DNA from: Podospora pseudocomata
Lineage: Eukaryota; Ascomycota; Sordariomycetes; Sordariales; Podosporaceae
Direction: 5' to 3'
NCBI RefSeq assembly: GCF_035222375.1
Contig: NC_085890.1
Location: 372,001 to 436,000 of the forward strand
Length of the DNA: 64,000 bases
The position numbers and the translations under genes are program-made. A model generated the notes under the pieces. It did no database searches. It saw nothing but the letters and a program-made list of their open reading frames with translations, and was not told the DNA's origin. This document shows positions 56,148 through 64,000 of this stretch, piece after piece. Every line of letters starts with the position of its first letter. Within the stretch, counting starts at the first letter, position 1.

Positions 56148-58872
56148 GAAGCCGCCTAAAGATTTCCCGAGTGGTTCTTGTTCGACAAACTCTACTATTA
56201 CATTTTTTAATGGATTGCCCACAACAAATCCTGCTCCATCGTTTTCGACAACTTTTTTTTTTTTTTTTTTTTTTTTTGCTTTTGGGTTTTCCATTTACAT
56301 CTCATCACTCTCTCCCTCGCTCTGTTGTTTTTTCTTCTGTTGTTTCTCTTGTGGAAAAAAATCGGTATACCCCCTCTATCTTATCGAAGTTTAATTTGCA
56401 TTTCTTTTCTCAAGGTTTTTTTTTTTTCTGCGCATGTCTGCTTGACATTGTCGTGGAGACCGAGAGTTAAAGATACCGGCGTTTTCTCTATATATATCTA
56501 TTTTTTTTTTTTTTTTTTACATACACAGCATTGGAGTTTTTTGTTGTTCTTTGTTTTTGACTTTTCTGTTTTTCTTGCTTTGTTGTCTTGGATTTTGGCA
56601 GTCTGTTACAAGTTGAGGGAAATGTGGTTGGTGGTTGGTGACAAAAGCAAAGAGCTCTTTTTTGTTGATCCCCATCACTCTTTCGAGACTGTTGTTGGTG
56701 TGTTTGGTAGTGGGTTGGGAGGATATGTTTTGTGTTTTTTGGGGGGGGAGGTGGGAGGGCAAGGGAATGGGAAGCAAAGATACCGTTGTTGTTGTCGTTG
56801 TTCTACTTGTTTGTGTTGCGTTGCGTGTGTTGCACGTGTGGGTGTGTGTGTTACTCTGGAGTTGGGAGGAAGGAAAGAAGAAAAAGGGGAGGTGTTTGGG
56901 GGGGATAGCATATCGCCGATTGCAGGTCATTTCGCATAGCAGAGAGCATAGCCCAAAGGGATAAAGAGAAAGAAGGAAAAATAAAGAAAGAGAAATTAGA
57001 CGTTGTTTACCACTCACTGGGATTTTTGTACACTTGGGTGCCAGCGAGACACAGATCTTTGACATGACACCGAGATTAACGGGTTTGACTTTCACAGAGA
57101 CCGATCACACAGACACAGACACAGTTGATTACACCGCAACCACCAAGGTTAGCAGCAACCCCAACCCAAATGGCGAGCAAGCAAGCAAGCACAGAGGTAA
57201 GACAGCTAGCAGCAAGCAGTCTTTTCCCAATCTGGACCGCCGAACAACTTTTCACCATCTTTGCATATGAATTCAAGACCACACCACTCCTTTTAGAAGA
57301 GACAACCCCCCGGATATGACAGTTTGGTTGCTTGGTAAACCTGGGGGGCGAAACACAGACGAATGTCACTGTCAGAAGGGGCGGTGAGGCGTCAGTGAGG
57401 AGAAGAAGAATGGAAGGCTTCTAGAAAGCAGAGGGGGAGGGGGGAGGAAGAGACTCTAATGATGCGTGTGGAGACTTTTTTGTTTCGAGAATGGGCTGGC
57501 GGAAACTCACTCCGCCATGTTTTGAGATGGTGGTCAAGTGGGTTGGGTTAGGTGTATGGGGGAGTGAAGATTGTGAAACAAAGGGGGTGGTGAGGTAACA
57601 AGTCGTCGGTGCTCGGTGGTGGTGGTGGTGGTGGCCGGGTCTGTGGGTTTTGGGTGGTGGTGTCAATGCGGGTATGAAGTACAATGTGCACTTTCAGATG
57701 AGATGTGTAGATTTTCATAAAAAACAAAATTATTTGTCGTTTGATTCATGCGAAACTGCAGATACTATCGGATGGATGGTGGGTTGGGGAATTAGGAGAC
57801 GAGCTGTCTGCGGGAGAAGGTTTCTGGAAGGGTACCAAAACCAACCAACCCCTGGATCTTACCAATTGGGATACCTTGAAAAAAACCGCATATTGATCGG
57901 GCATCGACCAAGATGCGGGTGATATCCTGCGTTCAATGTGAGATATTTACAATCATTCAATGATCAAAGGTTTCCCCCCCATCAACAGCCTCGTTTTCAG
58001 CTTTCCCTCAGGGAGGGGTGGCCCTAACAGTTTCCCAACACCCAAAAACGCCCATTGCCTGTTCCTGCCTTTCCGCCTTCTCCCTTTGGATCATGACTCC
58101 TGATTTGGATCGATACCTACGCCCGGTTTCTATTCTCCCTCAACCAACAAACGCGGAGGTGGCTTTCACACAGTCCGCAGCCCGGTGTGTGTGTGTGGGA
58201 GAAGTAGGTTTAGATGCAGGTCCCGTCACACAACCGATCATCGGCATCGGGGCTGTCGGTATCGAAGAATTCGTGGGGGAGCCGATCATTACAGCATCAT
58301 AAAATGTAATAATGGTGGTGCGCCGGACACGGGAGGAACGGGATCCTACACACCACCAAAAACGCCCCGAACATCGTGATTTGAAATAGTTCATCCTCGA
58401 TCGTCGCCTTGGTCACCTCTTCTGTCTGGCGAGGCTGGCTAGGCTCGAGGATCTCATTGGCCAATCCCCGCGAGGAGGGAATATCTCTCATATCTTCAAG
58501 GCCAATGTACCTTAGACGTCTTACGCCCACAACACCCATCGGTGTTGTCATGACCACCTGAATCTCGGTGATGATCGCGAAGAAGTGAGGCGGGCCGGGC
58601 AACTAACTAACTCATCAGCATATTGCTCGTGACCACGCCCAACGCCCAAAAGAAGAGAGATGAATCCGCCCTCGGCGGTCCAAGACTTCAATTTCTGGTC
58701 AAACACAAGAAAAGCAATGCACAACTCAAACAGGCTAACAAAAAAACTCGTTGTAGTATGCACATCAGCGCCCGCCTGCCTAATACAGTTACAATCCGTC
58801 CGTCCATCTCATCCATCATCAACCCTAACTATACAGAGAGAAAGAGTCCCAAAACAAAAGAAAAAAAACACT
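56148..58872. other. Convergent region SOK1 / V-ATPase subunit a
   Basis: This 2.7-kb interval between convergent genes starts with T tracts of more than 20 near 56252-56277 and 56498-56518, typical of a long 3' UTR. T/G-rich low complexity continues to about 56900. Further right are short frames with no domains, including a minus-strand pair at 58297-58763 that I could not splice into a convincing gene. Confidence 0.45.
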
Positions 58873-61642
58873 CTAACCCAGATATTCCTTCAACTCCTCA
58901 TTCTCTTCTAGCAACGTCCCAAAACTGAAGGGCGCAAACGGCCAACCACCAAACTCGGCAAACTTGCTGAAAGACTCGACCCACGCAAGACGCAACGAGT
59001 GCAACATGGCCGACACACCCTCCATGATAATCAAAATGATACAGCTGAGGCAGAAGAAGGCTGCAAAGATCACCACAAGGAAGATGGCGCCGCCAATGCC
59101 CTTGCCGTTCTTCAGTGCGGGCCCCATGGTCATGCTCCACAACACAGCCGACAGCTGTTGATGAGCAAGAGACAAGGCCCAGAGACGAAGGTAGGAAGCC
59201 GTGTGGGAAACGCAGTTGAGGCAGAATTCTGTAAAACGGGCCTGTTAGCATAGCGAACAAGGATCACATATGGCAAGGAAACATACCAATAGTGTGGATG
59301 ACCTGGTGAATCATCACCTCACCAAACTCAAACTCCTCGTGCTCCTCATCTTCGTGGTCGACACCCTGCGCGATCATACCAACGCCCTCGTCACTTTCTC
59401 CACTGGGACGACCGTTTGCTCCATGGCCCTCATCATCCTCGTCCAGAGCACTAACTCTTGATCGTTCGCCGATCCCGCGATAACCCTTGGCCCGGGCGCG
59501 GTTGTGCTCCCAGCGCAGATAAAAGGGCTTGAGGAACAAGAGAATCGGCACCTGAAGGACGGCGAAGAACAGCAAGAACTTTTGAACAGCCGCCTGACCG
59601 CTGTACAGAGGAATGTCGATGAAACCGGGCTGGAGGAACATGTAGATGAGCATGTTGAGCAATCCAGGGGGCTGCTGTCCAATGGCGAACCAGTCCACGC
59701 TCCACTTGTAGATGATGCAAACCACCAGGTACCCAAAAATGGCCTGGAAGAAGATCATGCCAGGTACAAAGTTGCCCCAGATATCAATGGGTTTCTTGAA
59801 GTGCCTGGCGTTGATGTACGAAAAGCAGAGAGAGTACGTCATGTGAGCCCAGCCAAGAATGATACTCATCTTCATCTTGTAACTGTTGCTGAAGAGGAGG
59901 TCGTTCTCAGTGCCATGCCATCTCCAGTCAAGACCAAAGGGGTAGCGGTAGTTGGGGTCCTTCAGCTTGCCGACAAGTGTATCACCCTCAGTCCAGCCTT
60001 CAGGAACATCCCACTCCCACTGACTGCTAAACAGTGTCATGGACTTGGAGAAGACATCATTGTAGATGAGGCCGGTGTAGACCGAAAAGACAGCCATGAC
60101 AAGAGCGATGTAGCGTCCGTAATAGACCATGGCGAAGAGCTCGAAGGTGACCTTCTTGAGCGGCTTCTCCCAGTAGATCATGGCCAGCGAAGCGCAGAGC
60201 ATGATGATGGCGTGACCGAAATCACCAAACATGACAGCGAACAGGAAGGGGAAGGTAACAATAACGGGAATGGCAGGGTTGACTTCTTGGTAAGTGGCGG
60301 TACCATAGGCGTTGACGATGGTTTGGAATGCTTCGGTAAACTTGTTGGTCTTGAGATAAGTAGGAGGCTTCTTGTTGGTGCGAATCTCGTTGATGATGGT
60401 TGGCACTGACAGACCCGCGCGATTTGTCACATCCTGGAGGGTCGACCTGATCAGGGGTAGATCGTGCTTGGGGCACCAGCCCTCGGCGATGAGAGTGCGG
60501 CGAGCACCATCGTAGGAGAAGAGGTTGAGCGTGCTGTAGACAGCCTTTTCTTTGCCGATCAGTACCACCCAAGCAGAAAGGGCACGAGAAATCTGAGTGA
60601 GCTCTGCCTCGAGAGTCTGCTGGGTGTTGCGGAGAACGTTCTGGACATCGTTAAGTCTAGCATTGACCTCATGCACCTGGTCCCGACGCAAGTCACTGTT
60701 CTCATCAACATTGTATACCTCAGCGCCCATTGACTCTGAGATCTTGCGAATCTTGGCGAGGATCTCCTTGCCGTGAGCAAAGATGACAAAAACATTCTTG
60801 GCGACGGGCTCGTTGGTGGAAGGGTCGATGAGAGGCTCGGGGATCTCGGCCTGGTTCATGTAAAGGTTACCACGGAGAGTTCTCCAGAGAATACGCTCAA
60901 AGGCGGCAACACGGTCTCTGGCAATGACACCAGCTACAAAGCCAATGTTCATGCCGGAGAAGGATCGCTCCACATCGGCAGCGCCGTTGTTGTGTTCGAT
61001 ATCCTGCAGGAGCGGGGCGTCGTCGTTGTCGATCGAGGCGCGAATCTCTTCTACGCTGCCGTGGGCACGGTCAAAGAAGCCGCCAGCCTCACGCAGGACC
61101 CAGCGCCACTCGGTGAGCTCGACCTCGCGCTTCTTCAGTGTCTCGTAACTTTCGTTCAGGGACGAAACACGCTGCTCGAGGCCCTGGCATCGTTCGGCCA
61201 GCTCATCAATCTCGGTGGTGGTCGGAGGGGCGAGGGTCTCAACATCCAGGTCGAGTTTGCGGAGAGGGATGCCGGCCTTGTCCATCTGAGAATGGAAGTA
61301 GCCTGTTTAACTGTGGTCAGCGAGGTGTCGGATGTTTGAGGCGGTGCAGGCGGAAAACATACGAAGCTGACGTTCAACATTGTCGAGGCGTCTGATATCT
61401 TTGGTATAAGCTCTCTGGAAAGCACTTAGGTCGCCGTTGAGCTGGTTGGCAGTCTGGTGTTAGTTGAAAGCTCCCGAAAAGGCGGCTGGCCGGATGGTGG
61501 TGGTGGAGCTTACGTCGCGGAACTGGACGAGGCCAAGTTCGCCCAGAGCGTTGACAACTTCACGGCCTATTTCGTTGGAAATGTAGAGCTGGACCATGCT
61601 CATGTCCGCTGAGCGGAAGGGGGTGTCCTTTGTCGGCGCCAT
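58873..61642 (-). CDS. vph1: Vacuolar H+-ATPase subunit a
   Basis: Exons 61514-61642, 61363-61441, 59287-61302 and 58873-59228 encode 859 aa. Subunit a is the membrane stator of the V-ATPase and provides the half-channels for protons during vacuole acidification. The cytosolic N-terminal half (about 1-400) starts 'MSMVQLYISNEIGREVVNAL' and contains 'RRLDNVERQLRYFHSQMDKA' formed across the splices. The membrane half carries 'FPFLFAVMFGDFGHAIIM', several further spans and, in the last exon, 'SYLRLWALSLAHQQL', whose Arg near residue 756 corresponds to the essential proton-path arginine. The C terminus ends 'ELKEYLG'. It matches the Neurospora vph-1 type nearly throughout. The introns are 72, 60 and 58 bp. 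Confidence 0.97.
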
Positions 61643-62262
61643 CGCGACGTGTGAGCCGATTGGCGATAGCCGGCGACAAGATGGATGGTGATGTGCTTGT
61701 ACAGCGAGGTGCTGGGAATTGGAGTTGCAGGTTGGAGGAGCTGATGATGGTGCTGCTGCAACCAACAACCAGAGACGTTGGAGCTGGCCCGGCCGCCGCG
61801 TGTCGGCAAAGCTTCGGCAGGCAGCGCCGCTCCTGTAACAGCCACCGCCAAGCCTTCCTGAATGCACCCCTGGAGTGTGACGTCAACTTACACGGCTCCT
61901 TCTTTTTGATTTTGCAAATGTAGTGTTTAGGGGCAATGAGGAAAGAGACATAAAGATGATAGGTCCTAAGGAAGGCAGTATAGATGTCGGTATCAGAAGT
62001 GGCAGAGCAACTAGATACTGACAGCAGGTTCTCATCCCAAATCGAAATACATATTATACCCAACCCCAACCCCGAACCATGTCAACGCGATCAAGGAGCA
62101 TGGTCCAAACTGAGCTCGATATAAATATAACCAAAATTATTCGTATTTCTAACATGACGATATCTCCTCTATCATCCTTAACGCCGCGCATTCCGCCCTA
62201 GCCTCGCAAAAATATAAAACAAAAAGAATATGCCTAAAAACGCAGTGTACTTCTCTCAAGTC
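61643..62262. promoter_or_regulatory. V-ATPase a promoter and PP2C 3' flank
   Basis: This 620-bp stretch lies between two minus-strand genes. I see no gene or repeat in it. Confidence 0.4.
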
Positions 62263-64000
62263 TCAACTCCTCCGTCTTCTTGGGTCCAACGCCTCATCCC
62301 TTCTCATGTCCCTCATCTCCTTCGTACCCAGGCTCCCCAGGCCGCCCTCGCTTCTCCTCTCCCAGCCTCCCAATCTGATAACTTGACAAGTCGCGTTGTC
62401 GCCGTCACTCGACACCTCCGTCGCATACTCAATCACATGCCTAGCACCATCTTCCGGAGTCTTGGCCTCTTTAATCACATCCACAATTTCCTGATCCGAC
62501 AAGCTTCCGCTCACACCATCAGACATGAGCACCAAAAACGAGTACTCTGCCGGGCCCATCTCCACCCTGGTGATATCTGGCTCAGCAGAAACACCGATCC
62601 TTTTGCTCTGCATGTCCCCAAATGATCTGCTATTGGCCAGCCCGCCGATTCTCTCCTCTCCAAAAGAATCGGTAATCATACTGCTGGCATATCGACTCAT
62701 CCGTCTCGTCTCAACTGGCGATGATGGCCGATGATCGGTGGTCAAAGCCAGAGGTTTGCCGGTCTTGGTCTCGCACAGCAAGACACGCGTGTCTCCCACA
62801 TGGGCTACAACCAGCGTTGAGTGCGCATTGGGATGCCAGAAAGGAGCCGGAGTAGGAGTCGAGATGAGAGCTACCGAAGCGGTAGAGCCTCCCTTGAAGC
62901 GCTCCCGCCCGCCGATGCTATGGCCCGATGGGGGAAGGTGCGGGACGCCCAGGATCTCGTCCTTGTTAAGAGGCAGGTCTTCTACAATCACGTCTTCTGG
63001 ATCTGGCTTGCGCGCTTGCGCCGTGACGAAATCGAGGTCAGCCCTGAGAAAGGCGTAGGTCAGAACGGATTCGAGGGTTGCGGGCACATTGCTAGGAGTT
63101 GTTGATGACATAGGTTCTTCGGAAAAGGAGGTGGACGAGACGGTGGAAGCCGTGAATTGGCTCGGATGAAATCGGCGAAAGTAGCCTCCAATGGTGCGCC
63201 GGTATTCATTGAGAAGCTCTTGCTCCAACTTCACGGTCTTGCTGAGACCTGCTGGAAGCTCAGAACCGTCCCCAGCATTGTGTTCCCTCGGTTCTTCCTG
63301 GTTGCGCGAGACATCTGGTTCTGATAAGGAATACCCTGGGTCTGACAGGGAGTACCTGCGATCCTTATCACACTTCAGGCTGCTTTCCAGCTCAAATTCC
63401 GCTGCCGCCTCCTCTATATACCCATGCAACTCGTCTCGCAGAAACTCGCTACACTCGGACCCTCCGTGCCCGTCAAATACGCCAAAGTAGAATATTTGAG
63501 GATCCCCCAGGGCGCTGTAAGCATTGATGCTTTCACCTGTGGGTCTTGGCTGGCGCACCAAACTGGTTGGTACACGCCTTGAGAAAGCTGGCAACGTTAT
63601 TGTCCCAGCTTGGTTGGTATCCTCGTTGTATGGCCGCTGTCCGCGCGAGACAGATGTACCAAAGTGGTGCTTGGCGCTTCGTAGAGGGATACGGACTACC
63701 GTCAAGTCGCGACCGGGCATATTTGGTGGGTTCAAGGCTGGTGATGACCCAGGTTCTGGCGTGTGTGGTGTCGAGGCAGATCGAGGAAGCTTGTGGCCGG
63801 GGCCGACAGAGGATCGCGAGTCTGGATGAAGCGAGGACGAGGGAAGGTGAGTTATGAAGTAGTTGTGAAAGCCCCGTCGTAGAACTGGGGTGGCGGCGAC
63901 AGTGCTCTGGGCTCGCCAGCTGCCGCAAGGCTGTGTCGCATCGCGGTGTGCCAGGATGGTAGCTCGAGTTGGTGTTCGGAGGTGACGGTTGGCCCCTGCG
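62263..64000 (-). CDS. PP2C-type Ser/Thr phosphatase, partial at the window edge
   Basis: The frame is open from the stop at 62263 to the last base of the window, so the N terminus lies outside; at least 578 residues are seen. PP2C enzymes are Mg2+/Mn2+-dependent phosphatases. Visible motifs in order are 'SVSRGQRPYNEDTNQAG', 'FGVFDGHGGSECSEFL', 'GGSTASVALIS', 'VAHVGDTRVLL', 'TTDHRPSSPVE', 'GGLANSRSFGD' and 'VLMSDGVSGSLSDQEIVDVI', so the metal-binding Asp residues are retained. A long acidic/Ser-rich insertion follows the DGHGG motif. Upstream, an Arg/Ala-rich stretch leads into 'LRRGFHNYFITHLPSSSLHP', consistent with a mitochondrial presequence and with the Ptc5/Ptc6-like branch, though this is inferred. 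The internal Met near 63720 is within the conserved reading and is not the likely start. Confidence 0.88.
   Translation of the reverse strand, partial: AGANRHLRTPTRATILAHRDATQPCGSWRAQSTVAATPVLRRGFHNYFITHLPSSSLHPDSRSSVGPGHKLPRSASTPHTPEPGSSPALNPPNMPGRDLTVVRIPLRSAKHHFGTSVSRGQRPYNEDTNQAGTITLPAFSRRVPTSLVRQPRPTGESINAYSALGDPQIFYFGVFDGHGGSECSEFLRDELHGYIEEAAAEFELESSLKCDKDRRYSLSDPGYSLSEPDVSRNQEEPREHNAGDGSELPAGLSKTVKLEQELLNEYRRTIGGYFRRFHPSQFTASTVSSTSFSEEPMSSTTPSNVPATLESVLTYAFLRADLDFVTAQARKPDPEDVIVEDLPLNKDEILGVPHLPPSGHSIGGRERFKGGSTASVALISTPTPAPFWHPNAHSTLVVAHVGDTRVLLCETKTGKPLALTTDHRPSSPVETRRMSRYASSMITDSFGEERIGGLANSRSFGDMQSKRIGVSAEPDITRVEMGPAEYSFLVLMSDGVSGSLSDQEIVDVIKEAKTPEDGARHVIEYATEVSSDGDNATCQVIRLGGWERRSEGGLGSLGTKEMRDMRRDEALDPRRRRS

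Noticed and set aside
58297-58763. Two minus-strand frames that might form a small membrane protein
   Set aside because: No splice pair keeps the frame, there is no family match, and the position is within about 100-600 bp of the V-ATPase gene's 3' end, so it is probably UTR.
59504-60409. 301-codon frame opposite the V-ATPase subunit a gene
   Set aside because: It lies wholly antisense to a well-supported exon, with no recognisable domain.

Overview
The window is nuclear DNA of a filamentous ascomycete, most likely a sordariomycete of the Sordariales. The evidence is the short introns (mostly 50-80 bp, GTRNGT donors, CTAAC-like branch sites), a DASH-complex subunit, a V-ATPase subunit a very close to the Neurospora type, a Fot1/Pot2-like pogo transposon, pyrimidine-rich leaders and intron-bearing tRNA genes. 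Genes are spaced and lie on both strands. There are no operons, plasmid features or CRISPR arrays.

Layout. 1-6.4 kb: no gene that can be supported, with a short run of 21-bp repeats near 5.9 kb. 6.4-17.4 kb: an intron-containing tRNA-Lys(CUU), the lariat debranching enzyme DBR1 (-), an alpha/beta hydrolase (+), elongin C (-), Rho4 GTPase (+), the DASH subunit Dad1 (-), an unrecognised gene (-) and tRNA-Thr(AGU). 19.5-29.4 kb: an EF-hand MscS-type channel (+), a five-exon dienelactone-hydrolase-like gene (-), a small inverted copy of an hsp70 segment, and the full cytosolic hsp70 gene (+). 29.4-34.3 kb: a gene-poor accessory stretch made of degenerate 21-bp repeats, split by a 1.86-kb pogo-type DNA transposon, with a relic ORF beside it. 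34.3-46.4 kb: a dense housekeeping block of an HMG-box factor (-), RVB1 (-), a DMT/EamA transporter (-), a macrodomain protein (+), TAF13 (-) and the tiny four-exon KSH1 gene (+). 46.4-54.1 kb: 7.7 kb without a supportable gene, leading into a SOK1/Tcp11 gene (+). 58.9-64 kb: V-ATPase subunit a (-) and a PP2C phosphatase (-) that runs off the right edge.

Functionally this is a mixed housekeeping segment: RNA processing (DBR1), transcription and chromatin (TAF13, RVB1, HMG factor), cell polarity and septation (Rho4), mitosis (Dad1), secretory and vacuolar functions (KSH1, V-ATPase a), ion signalling (MscS channel), stress (Hsp70) and cAMP/PKA-linked signalling (SOK1). These genes do not form one pathway. 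Several pairs share divergent promoters (elongin C/rho4, transporter/macrodomain, TAF13/KSH1).

The least expected signals are non-genic. A degenerate 21-bp repeat family occurs at three separate loci in one orientation. A pogo element with perfect 47-bp terminal repeats but a twice-frameshifted transposase sits inside one of these arrays. A 123-bp, about 98% identical, inverted fragment of hsp70 lies about 1.6 kb upstream of the gene itself. The tRNA-Lys gene encodes C at position 55.
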